A DNA stretch of 64,000 bases from DAOQVR01 sp035341665 (GCA_035341665.1 DAOQVR010000004.1:186001-250000), one strand, 5' to 3'. Shown: positions 37,759-47,384, counted from the stretch's first letter. Translations and numbers: made by a program. Notes: generated from the sequence alone by a model not told the origin.

Positions 37759-40398
37759 ATGCCCTCGGTCCGCGTGGGCCTCACAAAGCCTACTCTGCGC
37801 CTGTCGCCGCTGGCAATGGCCTGGCGGGCTTTGCGCGCGCGCCCCGCGCGGATGCTGCTCACCCTGGTGGGCATCGCCTTGGGTGTAGCAGCGGTGTTGG
37901 CCACCAATATCGCCAACCGCAGCACCTCGGTCCTGCTTGACCGCCTCTTCGCGCGCACACTGGGCAATGCAGAGCTCCAGATCTCCCCCAGCGGAAAGAG
38001 CGCAACCATCTCCAAGGCAGTGCTGGAAGCCGTAGTGCGCGAGCCGGGCGTGCGCCTTGCAGTGCCCCTGCTTCGAGCGAGGACGGTGCTACCCGGGACG
38101 CTGGGCGAAGGGCAGATGTCGTACACATCGGCCGGCACCGCCGAATTGGGACTGAGCGTAGAGGTGGTCGGGATCGATCCGGCGATCGAGTCGCTCATGA
38201 GGGTGTACACACTCATCGAAGGCAGCTTCCCGCAACCGAAGGAGTACGCGGCCCTGGTCCCTCGGACATTTGCCGCGCAGAACGAGCTGGCGACCGGAAG
38301 CGAGCTGGCCCTTTACGGTCCTGAGGGCATCGAGAGCGTCGAGGTTTCGGGCCTCCTGGCAGACGAGGGGGCAGCCACCACCAACGGCGGGAACGTGGTC
38401 TTTCTCCCGCTCGATACGATGCGAGAGGTGTTTTCGCTCGAGCCAGGCTATGGCGAGATCACGGTCCAGACAGAGGAAGGCATCGGCGACAACCCGGAGG
38501 CGCTGGCCGAGCTGAAGGCCAGGCTGGAGGGCCGGCTGGGCGACGCCGTGCGGGTTACCTACCCGTCGGCGCGCGCCGACCAGGTGCCGCGCATGGCCCG
38601 CACCTATCAACTGGCCCTCTCGTTCTTCTCCCTGATCGCCCTCATCATGGGTGGCTTTCTCATCTACAACACCTTTGCCACGAGTGTTGTGGAGCGGACG
38701 CGCGAGATTGGAGTGCTGCGCGCGATCGGGATGCTGCCGCGGCAGTTGATCGGGCAGGTCCTGGCAGAGGCCGGGCTACTCGCGGGAGGGGGCTGCCTGC
38801 TGGGTGTGGGGGCCGGCCTCGGGCTGGCGCGTGGGTTGATGGCCCTCATGCGGGGCTTTCTCCGAGTCGAGACGCCGGCGGCGTCGCTGGCGGTGAGTGA
38901 GCTACTCCAGGGCCTGAGCGTCGGGCTGCTGGGGACCCTTCTTGCTATGCTGCTGCCGACGCTTCAGGCCACCCGGACGCCGCCCGTGGAGGCCCTGTCT
39001 GCACGCGGCCGGGCTGCACAAAGGCTGAGCCCCTCCGTGTGGAGAGGCGGAGTCGGCCTGCTGGCAGCGGGCGGGCTCCTGCTCTACCTGCCGGCGACCG
39101 GCCCCGCTCAGGTGCTCATCGTCGTGCGCCTGGCCGCCTTTGCGCTCTTTCTGGTGGGCGCGGTGCTGACGGTGCCCCTCGCTGTCACAGCCCTGGAGCC
39201 TATCTCCCGGTGGCTCTCGACGCGGCTCTACGGCGCGATGGGGGCACTTGGTGCCCGCAACGTCCAGCGATCCGCCGCACGCACCATGGTCACTATCGCA
39301 TCGCTGGCGATCTCGCTGATCCTGATCGTCCTCGTGGACTCGATGGTGTCGATGATGAAGCAGGACGTGAGCGACTGGCTGGACCGCGCGCTGGGGGCGG
39401 ACCTGCTCGTGCGGGCCCCCTACCCGATGCAGGTCTCCTTTGCCCAGGCATTGGAGAGCTTGCCCGGCGTGGAAGCGGCCAGCCCTTCTCGCGCCATCGA
39501 GGTCAGGGTAGCAGCCGATGCCTTGGGAAAGGACAGGGAGAGGAGTGACACGCTGTATTACGTCGCAATCGACCCGGCCGCGTTCCGACGGGTGGGGGAC
39601 AAGGAGCTCGTCAGCGGCCAGGGCGACCCGGAGGCCGCCTGGGCCACTCTGGCAGCGGGGAATGCCGTCTTTGTGTCCAGCGTCGTGGCAGAGGAGTATG
39701 GCCTGTCGCAGGGTAGCCGCCTGGCACTCCTGACCCGCCGCGGACGCCAGGAGCTGGTAGTTGCGGGCGTGGTGATCGAGTTCGACCAGAACGGCCTCAT
39801 CGTGACGGGGACTTATGACGACCTCCGTCGCCTGTATGGAGAGACCGGCGCCGACCTCTATTCGGTCAAGGTTGCGGCCGGCGTCGACGCGCAGGCGGTC
39901 GCCGGCGAGATCCGGCAGCGCTACGAGGAGCGCAGGGGCATCCAGGTGCAGGAAATGACGACTGTTGCACAGGGCATCATGACCCTCTACAACCAGACTA
40001 GCAGCTTGTTCAACGTGCTGATCCTGGTGGGGGTGATCATCGGGAGCACCGGGCTGCTCAACACGATGACCATGAGCCTCCTGGAGCGGACGCGCGAGCT
40101 GGGCATGTTGCGGGCCTCGGGCTGCCAGCGCAGCCAGCTGGTTCGGGTGGTCCTAGCGGAGGCGCTGGTTATCGGTATCGTCAGTGCGGTGTACGGTCTT
40201 GGGTTCGGGCACGCTCTTAGCCACATGATGATATCGGTGGTGAACCTGATCACCGGCTATGATCTGCACTATGTCTTCGCTCCTCGGCCTTACTTGGTCA
40301 GCCTGGCCATTGCGCTCGGCGTGTCGCAGTTGGCGACACTGGCGCCAGCGGCGGAGGCAGCGCGTGTACATGTGATCGAGGCCCTGAGACACGAATAG
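37759..40398 (+). CDS. FtsX/MacB-type ABC permease with two FtsX domains
   Basis: 879 residues. A first membrane helix (about 30-55) is followed by a periplasmic MacB-PCD-like domain. A first FtsX domain has three helices near 280-410 (SFFSLIALIMGGFLIYNTFA, ERTREIGVLRAIGM). A middle helix pair (about 430-490), a second periplasmic domain (about 515-735) and a second FtsX domain (750-879, LERTRELGMLRASGCQ) follow. Such proteins use ATP from a separate ATPase to move lipids or lipoproteins or to work adaptors mechanically. No ATPase gene is adjacent, which is unusual. It is first in an operon with two acyltransferases, the next starting 17 bp downstream. Confidence 0.88.
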   Translation: MPSVRVGLTKPTLRLSPLAMAWRALRARPARMLLTLVGIALGVAAVLATNIANRSTSVLLDRLFARTLGNAELQISPSGKSATISKAVLEAVVREPGVRLAVPLLRARTVLPGTLGEGQMSYTSAGTAELGLSVEVVGIDPAIESLMRVYTLIEGSFPQPKEYAALVPRTFAAQNELATGSELALYGPEGIESVEVSGLLADEGAATTNGGNVVFLPLDTMREVFSLEPGYGEITVQTEEGIGDNPEALAELKARLEGRLGDAVRVTYPSARADQVPRMARTYQLALSFFSLIALIMGGFLIYNTFATSVVERTREIGVLRAIGMLPRQLIGQVLAEAGLLAGGGCLLGVGAGLGLARGLMALMRGFLRVETPAASLAVSELLQGLSVGLLGTLLAMLLPTLQATRTPPVEALSARGRAAQRLSPSVWRGGVGLLAAGGLLLYLPATGPAQVLIVVRLAAFALFLVGAVLTVPLAVTALEPISRWLSTRLYGAMGALGARNVQRSAARTMVTIASLAISLILIVLVDSMVSMMKQDVSDWLDRALGADLLVRAPYPMQVSFAQALESLPGVEAASPSRAIEVRVAADALGKDRERSDTLYYVAIDPAAFRRVGDKELVSGQGDPEAAWATLAAGNAVFVSSVVAEEYGLSQGSRLALLTRRGRQELVVAGVVIEFDQNGLIVTGTYDDLRRLYGETGADLYSVKVAAGVDAQAVAGEIRQRYEERRGIQVQEMTTVAQGIMTLYNQTSSLFNVLILVGVIIGSTGLLNTMTMSLLERTRELGMLRASGCQRSQLVRVVLAEALVIGIVSAVYGLGFGHALSHMMISVVNLITGYDLHYVFAPRPYLVSLAIALGVSQLATLAPAAEAARVHVIEALRHE

Positions 40399-40415
40399 CC
40401 GCCGGGTAGGAAGCG

Positions 40416-41759
40416 GTGAATAGACCAGACGGAATTTACCAGGAACAGATCGGATACTCCCGGGGGAGCCTGTGGGCGCCATTCCACGCGGTAGGCATGG
40501 TGGCGCGGCTCCGGGGCGACCTCCCGGCCGAGGTGGTCGAAGCTGCGCTGCGCAAGCTGAAGGTCCTCTACCCACCCCTAGCCTGCCGTGTGCGCCTAGA
40601 GAAGGACGGCAGTGGTTGGCTAACCAGGGAAGGGGTGGGGGACCTGGCGGTCGAGGAGAGACAAGGTGCAGCGGACGACGACTGGACAGGCCTCTTTCTG
40701 GAGCAGGAGAGGATCCCCTTCGCGTTTGACCGCGGTCCACTGGCGCGCTTTTTCCTGCTGCGGGGCGACGGGCGCTCGGACCTGGTCGCGATCGTGCCAC
40801 ACGTCATCTGTGACGGGCCCGCTATGGTCGACGTCATGACGGACGCGGCTGAGCTGCTCAATGACCCCAATCGCAAAGTGGCAAGCCCGCATCCCCCACC
40901 GCCGGCGTCGTGGAAGACCATGGCCCATGCCGCGACCGACAACCTGCTGCTGCGCGGCGCTATCGGTGTCGCAAACCGCCTTTGGCCCGGCAAGCGGGAG
41001 GGCATGGGACAGGAAGAGTACGAAGAAGTGCACCGAGTCTACTGGGCGACCCGTAAGAACGGGCTGCTCGCCTTTGTCCTGGAACCGGACGAGACGGCAG
41101 GACTGCTGGCACGCTGCAGGCAGCGTGGGCTATCGGTCAGTGGGGCACTGCTGGCCGCCTGCCTGCTGGCCGAGGCCGCGGGCCGGCCCGACCGCAGGAC
41201 GACTCTGGGTAACGTGACCGTGGCGGTGAATATGCGCAGCCGGATGCTCGTGCCCCCAGGACGGGCGGTGGGCATCTATGCCTCCAACATCAGCCTCGCC
41301 ATTCGCCCGAGGCCGGGAACAGACTTCTGGGAGCTGGCGGGCGAGTGCCATGGCCGGCTCCACCAGGCATTGGGCCATCGCTCCCAGATCCTCTGGCCGC
41401 TGGCCGTCGGCGAAATCAAGCCTGCGATCTCCGACAGCCTGCTCGCGGCCCTCTCGACCGGGGAGCTGCGCCGCCGCCTGGGGCCGCTGAGCCGTCTGGT
41501 CAAGATCGGGGGGATGAACCCCGGCCTGGATGTCAGCAACATCGGGCGTGTGGAGTTGCCTTGCGCCAGAGCGCCCATCGGCCTCGAGACGATGCTGCCC
41601 CTGCCGCCACTCTGGCCCGGGGGCGGCATCGCACTCAATGTCCTCACAGTGGACGGCCAGATGAACCTTATCCTGAAGTACCGGCTGGACCAGAACAACG
41701 ACGCCGGAGTGGCAGGCATCCGCGACCGTGCGCTACAGTACCTGGCAGAGTCAAGCTAA
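40416..41759 (+). CDS. Condensation-superfamily acyltransferase, copy 1
   Basis: 447 residues, GTG 40416 behind GGGTAGGAAG. PHVICDG near residue 130 is the HxxxDG active site of the condensation/PapA/wax-ester-synthase/alcohol-acyltransferase superfamily. The second landmark is DVSNIGRVELP near 370 (compare the structural SN-G motif of alcohol acyltransferases). There are no carrier-protein or adenylation domains, so it is a free-standing acyltransferase, probably transferring acyl groups from CoA or ACP to a hydroxyl. Paralogous to the next gene over its whole length. Confidence 0.8.
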   Translation: MNRPDGIYQEQIGYSRGSLWAPFHAVGMVARLRGDLPAEVVEAALRKLKVLYPPLACRVRLEKDGSGWLTREGVGDLAVEERQGAADDDWTGLFLEQERIPFAFDRGPLARFFLLRGDGRSDLVAIVPHVICDGPAMVDVMTDAAELLNDPNRKVASPHPPPPASWKTMAHAATDNLLLRGAIGVANRLWPGKREGMGQEEYEEVHRVYWATRKNGLLAFVLEPDETAGLLARCRQRGLSVSGALLAACLLAEAAGRPDRRTTLGNVTVAVNMRSRMLVPPGRAVGIYASNISLAIRPRPGTDFWELAGECHGRLHQALGHRSQILWPLAVGEIKPAISDSLLAALSTGELRRRLGPLSRLVKIGGMNPGLDVSNIGRVELPCARAPIGLETMLPLPPLWPGGGIALNVLTVDGQMNLILKYRLDQNNDAGVAGIRDRALQYLAESS

Positions 41760-43234
41760 TGGAGGTGCTGACTACTCCGGACTGCCCCTACGAGCGAAGG
41801 ATCGAATACGCGCGGGCAAGCTTGTGGCTGCCCTGGTACGCGGTGGGGATGGTGGCGCGGATCCAGGGCGAGGTACCACCCGAGCGGCTACGGTTCGTGC
41901 TGAGCAAGCTGCAGTGCCTGCACCCTGCCCCGGCAAGCCGGGTCCGCATGGAGGCCGACGGTAGTGCATGGCTGACGACCCAGGACGTGGGCGAGTATCC
42001 ACTGGAGGTGCGGCGGAGGACGGACAGCAGGCAGTGGGTAGAAATTCTTCTGGAGCAGGAACGAGTCCCGTTTGCCTTTGACCGCGGTCCGGTCGCCCGC
42101 TTTTTCCTGCTGCGAGGCAGCGGCTGCTCGGAGGTGGGCATCGTGGCACCGCACGTCGTGTGCGACGGGTACTCCACGGCCCACCTTGTGTATGACCTCG
42201 TCGCGCTCCTCAACGACCCGGGCCGGGAGGTGGCGTCACCCTCGCCCCCGGCGGCCGTCACCTGGCAGACCATGCCCCATGCAGCGCACGACGCTCTCCT
42301 TCTGCGAGGGCTGGTTGGCGTGGCCAACCGGGCGCTGCGGGGCGGCCGGATGCTGCTGGACCAGGAGGCGTACACGGAGGCACACCGGCGCTACTGGGAG
42401 CGCCGGCAGGTCGGGGTTATGACCTTTGGGCTGGACATCGAGGAGACATGCAGGCTCATCGCCCGATGCAAGCAGCACGGAGTGTCGGTCACCGCCACAT
42501 TGGTCGCCGCATTCCTCCTGGCCGAAACCGCGGTACGCCGCAAGGACCGTGCCGCGCGCCGCCATCTCACGTTGGCGGTGAGCGTCCGCGACCGGATGGC
42601 GGAGCGGCCGGGCACAGCCGTCGGGTTCTACACCTCGTCCGTCGACCTCACGCTGCGCACGGGTCTGCGCAGTCGGTTCTGGGAAGTGGCACGGGAGGGC
42701 CAGGCACGCATCTACAAGGCAGTGGGCAAGCGCTCCCAGATCCTCCGGCCTCTGGTCATGGAGGGCCTCGATCCGCGCATCGCCGACCGGCTGGTGGCGG
42801 ACATCGCGAGGGGCGACTGGCACGGGGTGATGGCGCACTTCTACCGGTTCCTGCGGGCCAGGGCCTATGCGCGCTCGCTCGATCTCAGCAACATCGGGCG
42901 GGTCGAGCCACCCGATCTGGGCTCGCCCTTTCGGCTGGAGGCCCTCCTGCCATGGCCGCCCCTGATGCCCGGCGGCGGGATCACCCTGAACACGATGACC
43001 GCAGCAGGGAAAATGGCTGGGACGTGCAAGTTCCGGCGGGAGGTGCTGGACGATGCCGCCGCCGCACGGATCCTGGATCGGGCGCTCGAGTATCTGAGGG
43101 ACGTGCCCGAGGCTGGCCCGGCCGGAGCGCAGAGCGGCGCGCTGCGTTCTGGCTGGCGGCACGAACCCTCCCCCCACGCCCGCGGCTCAGCCCGCGTGGA
43201 ACAGAACTCGGCTCGTGTCCTTCAGCCTGACTGA
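41759..43234 (+). CDS. Condensation-superfamily acyltransferase, copy 2
   Basis: 491 residues. ATG 41759 shares one base with the previous stop (TAATG), so translation is coupled. PHVVCDG is the HxxxDG site; DLSNIGRVEPP is the second motif. Many blocks are shared with copy 1, such as FLEQER/LLEQER, PFAFDRGP and ARFFLLRG. The last 45 residues (after LEYLRD) are Ala/Pro/Arg-rich, have no counterpart in copy 1 and may be disordered. A gene duplication followed by divergence is the obvious origin. Together with the FtsX permease it could make and move an acylated lipid or glycolipid. Confidence 0.8.
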   Translation: MEVLTTPDCPYERRIEYARASLWLPWYAVGMVARIQGEVPPERLRFVLSKLQCLHPAPASRVRMEADGSAWLTTQDVGEYPLEVRRRTDSRQWVEILLEQERVPFAFDRGPVARFFLLRGSGCSEVGIVAPHVVCDGYSTAHLVYDLVALLNDPGREVASPSPPAAVTWQTMPHAAHDALLLRGLVGVANRALRGGRMLLDQEAYTEAHRRYWERRQVGVMTFGLDIEETCRLIARCKQHGVSVTATLVAAFLLAETAVRRKDRAARRHLTLAVSVRDRMAERPGTAVGFYTSSVDLTLRTGLRSRFWEVAREGQARIYKAVGKRSQILRPLVMEGLDPRIADRLVADIARGDWHGVMAHFYRFLRARAYARSLDLSNIGRVEPPDLGSPFRLEALLPWPPLMPGGGITLNTMTAAGKMAGTCKFRREVLDDAAAARILDRALEYLRDVPEAGPAGAQSGALRSGWRHEPSPHARGSARVEQNSARVLQPD

Positions 43235-43542
43235 GGCCAACGAGTGTGGCGCGGGTTCGTGTCTGCGGCGCCACTGCTCGACGAGGTTGCCGCTGCCGTC
43301 GAAACCATCCAGGCAGACGATCGGCTCATCCGCTCCTGTCTGCGCATTCTGGCTGCGGGCCAGCGACAACATGCCGCTCAGCCCGCCAAAGGTCACCGGT
43401 ACCATCATCCGGGCGCCCAGGTTGACAAGCTCACACAGCGACACAAAGGCACAGAGAAGGGCTGCGTATCTCTGTCTCCGTAGTAGAATGGTCTGCGCGT
43501 GAAGCCGTCCTACCTGCCTCGCCTCCAGTGCGGCTGCCTCCC
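43235..43542. other. Gap without a confident gene
   Basis: The minus strand has an open frame of 85 codons (43444-43187, GTG start, no ribosome site) that runs into the acyltransferase gene. It has a patch of low-complexity CACAAAGGCACAGAG-type sequence at its start, common as intergenic filler. I do not call it a gene. Confidence 0.4.
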
Positions 43543-43797
43543 CTACCTCCTCCTAAACCGCACCCATTGCGCCCGCAGGTCGAACTTCTCGACCTCCCAT
43601 CCCGCCTTCAGCCACGCCTGGGCCTGCGGGTGGCTCAGGGGCAATGTCGGATTGCTCCACCACGCTGCGTGGTCGTGGGCGCTGCGCGGAAGCGTTGAGC
43701 CCACGATCCGCTCAATCTCCAGGAAGGTCAGCGTGTGGTCTTTCACCGACCGCGGCAGAGACTGCAGGTGTTTCTTCAGTAGATCATACTTGCCCAT
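43543..43797 (-). CDS. DUF7662-like small protein
   Basis: 84 residues, ATG 43797 behind a perfect AGGAGG. The pattern MGKYDLLKKHL, LTFLEIERIVGSTLPRSA, AAWWSN and QAWLKAGWEVEKFDL matches a widespread small family (DUF7662). Its members sometimes stand alone and sometimes are fused to restriction-type nucleases. The function is unknown; the Trp-rich centre suggests a nucleic-acid or modified-base binding fold, but that is a guess. It has its own promoter with a palindrome over the start site. Confidence 0.7.
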   Translation of the reverse strand: MGKYDLLKKHLQSLPRSVKDHTLTFLEIERIVGSTLPRSAHDHAAWWSNPTLPLSHPQAQAWLKAGWEVEKFDLRAQWVRFRRR

Positions 43798-43872
43798 CTG
43801 GCCTCCTGTCGAGCGAGAATCGCGCCGCTCCCTTGGCCTCGGCGCTGTGGGTCCCCCTTGGGTCCCTTGTCA

Positions 43873-43899
43873 GTCCTGACCAGGACCTAGATTATACCA
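43873..43899 (-). promoter_or_regulatory. Extended -10 promoter with palindrome, DUF7662-like gene
   Basis: Minus-strand TGGTATAAT (TATAAT at 43896-43891). Just downstream lies the palindrome GTCCTGACCAGGAC (43873-43886), placed where an operator or a start-site hairpin would be. No clear -35. Confidence 0.5.
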
Positions 43900-44085
43900 C
43901 GCGCACGAGAATCGTCCATCTCCATGCCCGGTGTCTGGAGGACCTCGGACGGCAGTTCTTGCCCTGGTGAGGTCGCGTGCAAGCTGCCTTCGATCGGGCG
44001 CCCCTGCGGTCCCCCGGACACTCGCTCCAACGCGCCCGCGAGCAGGCTGGCGTAGGGCATGCCGTCGCTCGCCTGCTTGCGCGCC

Positions 44086-44289
44086 TCAGACACGCAGCTT
44101 GCCACGGCGGTGGCCGCGCAGGCGTAGGCCCGAGTCAGCGCAGGCGGAGGGCCCGGAGCCGGCAAGGGCGAGCAGGGCAACCGCTACCCCCGCACCCGAG
44201 ATCGGCAGCCACAGCCGCAAGAAGCCCGGCAGAAGGAAACCAGGTGCGACGAGCCGCAGAAGGCGCAGAAGGCAACGCCTCTCCTTCAT
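44086..44289 (-). CDS. Possible small membrane protein coupled to murJ
   Basis: 67 residues, MKERRCLLRLLRLV then a hydrophobic stretch LWLPISGAGVAVALLALAG and a basic tail. Its ATG overlaps the murJ stop by 4 bp (ATGA), the arrangement of coupled genes, and a basic N-terminus before a single helix is sensible for a membrane peptide. No family recognised, and short GC-rich frames arise by chance, so this is a weak call. Confidence 0.35.
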   Translation of the reverse strand: MKERRCLLRLLRLVAPGFLLPGFLRLWLPISGAGVAVALLALAGSGPSACADSGLRLRGHRRGKLRV

Positions 44290-45902
44290 TGCGGATCTCC
44301 TCGTCGCGCGGTCTCTGCGCCGCCACGCCGGCTGCCGCGCCTTTGCAGCGCCGCAGCCATCGCCCGCGGCTCGGTCGCCCCAAGTGCCAGACTCACCCCG
44401 GCATAGACCGCCGCGCCGGCCGCGAGGCCTGCTCCCGCCAATAGCCAGGCGCTCTGCCCCGCCAGCAACCGCAGCAGGGCCAGCAGCAACACTGCCATCA
44501 CGGCTGCAGCGACGCCGCAGCGCGCGAGCGACGTGCTGAGCGAGCGCCCCCCAAGGCCGCCAAGCCGGCGCCGCAGCACGCCGAGCAGGGCGCCCATCTC
44601 CAACGTCGTCGCCAGCGAGTTGGCCAGTGCCAACCCGCCGTAGGGAGCCCAACCGGCCGCCCCAAAGCCGGCCATCAGAGCCAGGCTCAGCCCAATGTTC
44701 AGCACCATCGCTGCGACAGAGATCCCCACCGGCGTCCGTGTGTCGTGCATGGCATAGAAGGCGCGCACCAAGATCTCGACCGCCGAGTGCGCTGGAAGCC
44801 CCAAGGCGTAGAGCGCCAGCGCGCCTGCAACCCGCCCGGTCGAGGCCGCCGTGAACGCCCCACGCTGGAAAATCACCTCCACCAGCGGCCCCCTCAGCAC
44901 CACCAGCCCCGCCGCAGCCGGCAGCGCCAGGTAGAGCACCGCCCGCAGCGTCGACATCAGGGTTGACCGCATCTCCTCCAGGTCGCCCCGTGCAGCCTGC
45001 GCCGAAAACGTCGGAAAGGCCGCCGTCGCCACTGCCTGCGCGACAACGCCCTGCGGCAGCAGCATCAGCAGCCAGGCATAGTTCAGCGCGGCAAGGCTCC
45101 CCGCCGCCAGTCCCGAGGCCAGGATGGTGTTCACCAGGAAGTTGAGCTGCACGGCCGCCAGGCCCACCATGCGTGGCACCACCAGCCGCCCTACCTCACG
45201 CACACCGGCGTCGCGGAGCCCCAGGACGGGCGCGTAGCGCATCCCCTGCCGGGTGAGGGCGGGAATCTGCACCAGCAGATGCGCCAGCGAACCTGCCACT
45301 ACCCCAACCGCGAGACCGCGCACATCCATCGAGGGCGCCAGGAAGACCGCACCGCCGATAATGCCCAGATTATAGAGCACGGGCGCCACCGCAGGCAGCG
45401 CAAAGTGCTGCCGCGCGTTCAGAATGCCCATGATCACACCCGAGACGCCAAAGATCGCCGGCGTCACCAGCATGATCCGCATCAAGCCTGCAGTCAAGGC
45501 CTGACGATCCGCGCCAAAGCCGGGGGCAATCGCCGTGCGCACCAGCCACGGTGCCAGCAGCCAGGAAGCCGCCGCGAGCAGCACCGTGACGATCAGTACC
45601 AGGTTGACCACAGCGCTCGCCATCCGCCACGCCCCGGCGCGGTCGCCCCGTTCCCAGTAGGTAGCAAACGTTGGGATGAAGGCAGAGGCGAGCGCCCCGC
45701 CGGCAACCACCTGGAAGAGGATATCGGGCAGCCGGAAGGCTGCCAGGTAGGCGTCCAGCGTGCCACCCGTGCCGAACTGGTGGCTGATCACCATCTCGCG
45801 CACCAGGCCCAGCGCCCGGCTGGCGACAAAGAGCAGAATCACCAGGCCCGCCGCTCGCGCCACGCGTGCAGTGGCGGACAGGTGCCCCTCGCCTGCGCTC
45901 AA
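44286..45902 (-). CDS. murJ: Lipid II flippase MurJ
   Basis: 538 residues with about 14 membrane helices. Family marks: SRALGLVREMVISHQFG, DAYLAAFRLPDILFQVVAGGALASAFIP at residues about 50-80, and GAFTAASTGRVAGALALYALGLPAHS in the C-terminal half. It flips undecaprenyl-linked peptidoglycan precursor across the plasma membrane. The start is taken at TTG 45902 (GGCGAGGC upstream); a GTG about 13 codons later is possible. The tail after residue 515 is Arg-rich. It follows selA by about 96 bp. Confidence 0.93.
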   Translation of the reverse strand: MSAGEGHLSATARVARAAGLVILLFVASRALGLVREMVISHQFGTGGTLDAYLAAFRLPDILFQVVAGGALASAFIPTFATYWERGDRAGAWRMASAVVNLVLIVTVLLAAASWLLAPWLVRTAIAPGFGADRQALTAGLMRIMLVTPAIFGVSGVIMGILNARQHFALPAVAPVLYNLGIIGGAVFLAPSMDVRGLAVGVVAGSLAHLLVQIPALTRQGMRYAPVLGLRDAGVREVGRLVVPRMVGLAAVQLNFLVNTILASGLAAGSLAALNYAWLLMLLPQGVVAQAVATAAFPTFSAQAARGDLEEMRSTLMSTLRAVLYLALPAAAGLVVLRGPLVEVIFQRGAFTAASTGRVAGALALYALGLPAHSAVEILVRAFYAMHDTRTPVGISVAAMVLNIGLSLALMAGFGAAGWAPYGGLALANSLATTLEMGALLGVLRRRLGGLGGRSLSTSLARCGVAAAVMAVLLLALLRLLAGQSAWLLAGAGLAAGAAVYAGVSLALGATEPRAMAAALQRRGSRRGGAETARRGDPQ

Positions 45903-45998
45903 GCCTCGCCGTCCCTTCGCGGTCCGGTCAAGAAACCCACCCAGAGCGAGCGCGTGCGCTCCCGGCCTGTCTGCCCCGCAGGGGGGACAGAGGGGGGA

Positions 45999-47384
45999 TC
46001 ATGGACTCGAGGCTGCGCGCGCCACCAGTGCCGGCACTTCCGGCGCCTGCTCCGGCAGCACGGTTCGCGGGTCGAGCACCAACTGGCCCTCCTCGATGCG
46101 CGCCACAAGCGCAGGCTCGCCGGCACGCAGACGGGCGGCCAGCGTGTCCGGTCCGGTCCCTTCTCGGAAGGCGACGGCTGTGAGCCAGGTCGGAAGCGTC
46201 TCCCCGGGTAGACTGCCTCCGCCCACCGTCGAGCGCCCTGGCACGGCCTCGGCGGCCACTCCGAGCGCCGCCAGCTCGCCGGCCCACGCCTCCGCCTGCG
46301 CCCGCAGCTCAGCCTCGCTCCGCGCGATCATGCGCCACACCGGCACCTTCTGGGGAGCCTCCCCGAGCAGGTAATGCCGCAGCGTAGCCTGCAGCCCGGC
46401 CAACGTGACCTTGTCCACCCGCAGTGCGCGCGTCAGAGGGAAACGCTTCAGCCGCGCTACGAGGTCCGCTCTGCCCAGGATGATGCCGGCCTGCGTCGCA
46501 CCCAGCAACTTGTCACCGCTGCAAGTCACCAAGGACGCCCCTGCCGCGACGCTCTCCTGGATCGTCGGCTCGTGTGCCAGCCCGAAGGCCGCCGTGTCGA
46601 GCAGGGTGCCGCTCCCCAGGTCGTCCAGGACCAGCAGTTCCTGCTCCCGCGCCAGCCCGACCAGCTCCTCGAGCGAGGGCTCATGGACAAAGCCGCTCAG
46701 CCGGAAGTTGCTGTGGTGCACGCGCATAAGAGCGGCGGTGTCCTGCGTAATCGCAGACTGGAAGTCGCCGAGGTAGGTGCGGTTGGTCGTCCCCACCTCG
46801 ACCAGGATCGCGCCGCTTTGGCGCATCACGTCGGGGATGCGGAAACCACCGCCGATCTCCACCAGCTGCCCGCGAGAGAGCATTACCTCCATCCTCCGGG
46901 CAAGCGCCATCAGCACCAGCAGCACTGCAGCGGCGTTGTTGTTGACGACGAGCGCCGCCTCGGCACCCGTGAGGCGGCTGAGAAGTGCCTCCGCATGGAG
47001 ATACCGCGAGCCCCGGCTACCCTCCTCCAGGTCATACTCTAGGTTCGAGTAGCCCAGCGCTACGGCCTCCATCGCCGCCCGCGCGTCGGCGCTCAGCGGG
47101 GCACGCCCCAGGTTGGTGTGAATGATAACGCCGGTGGCATTGACGACCGGTCGCAATGTCGGCCGCAGCCGCTCCGCCAGGCGCTGCTCTACCTCACCCG
47201 CCAGGCTATGAAGGGGCGGGCAGGCCGCCCCGGCACGGATGGCCTCCCGCGCCTCGACCAGCGTCTCGCGCACCGCCTCGACGGCCAGCTCGTGCCCCCA
47301 GCGGGCGACAAGCTGCGCAACCGGCCCCTCCTGCAGCAGCCGGTCGACGCTCGGCAGCTTCCGCAGCTCCTGTTCAGCAGCCAT
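45999..47384 (-). CDS. selA: L-seryl-tRNA(Sec) selenium transferase
   Basis: 461 residues from ATG 47384 (MAAEQELRKLPSVDRLL, the usual SelA opening). PLP lysine in SGDKLLG at about K292; NATGVIIHTNLGRAPL, YSNLEYDLEEGSRGSR and HHSNFRLSGF are all SelA signatures. It converts seryl-tRNA(Sec) to selenocysteinyl-tRNA(Sec) with selenophosphate. selB, selD and the tRNA(Sec) gene are not in this window. Its presence implies the genome decodes some UGA codons as selenocysteine. Confidence 0.93.
   Translation of the reverse strand: MAAEQELRKLPSVDRLLQEGPVAQLVARWGHELAVEAVRETLVEAREAIRAGAACPPLHSLAGEVEQRLAERLRPTLRPVVNATGVIIHTNLGRAPLSADARAAMEAVALGYSNLEYDLEEGSRGSRYLHAEALLSRLTGAEAALVVNNNAAAVLLVLMALARRMEVMLSRGQLVEIGGGFRIPDVMRQSGAILVEVGTTNRTYLGDFQSAITQDTAALMRVHHSNFRLSGFVHEPSLEELVGLAREQELLVLDDLGSGTLLDTAAFGLAHEPTIQESVAAGASLVTCSGDKLLGATQAGIILGRADLVARLKRFPLTRALRVDKVTLAGLQATLRHYLLGEAPQKVPVWRMIARSEAELRAQAEAWAGELAALGVAAEAVPGRSTVGGGSLPGETLPTWLTAVAFREGTGPDTLAARLRAGEPALVARIEEGQLVLDPRTVLPEQAPEVPALVARAASSP

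Noticed and set aside
43187..43444. 85-codon minus-strand frame
   Set aside because: No ribosome site, overlaps the acyltransferase 3' end, begins in low-complexity sequence, no recognisable motif.
43887..44180. 97-codon minus-strand frame
   Set aside because: Pro/Ala-rich, overlaps the DUF7662 promoter region and has no family resemblance.
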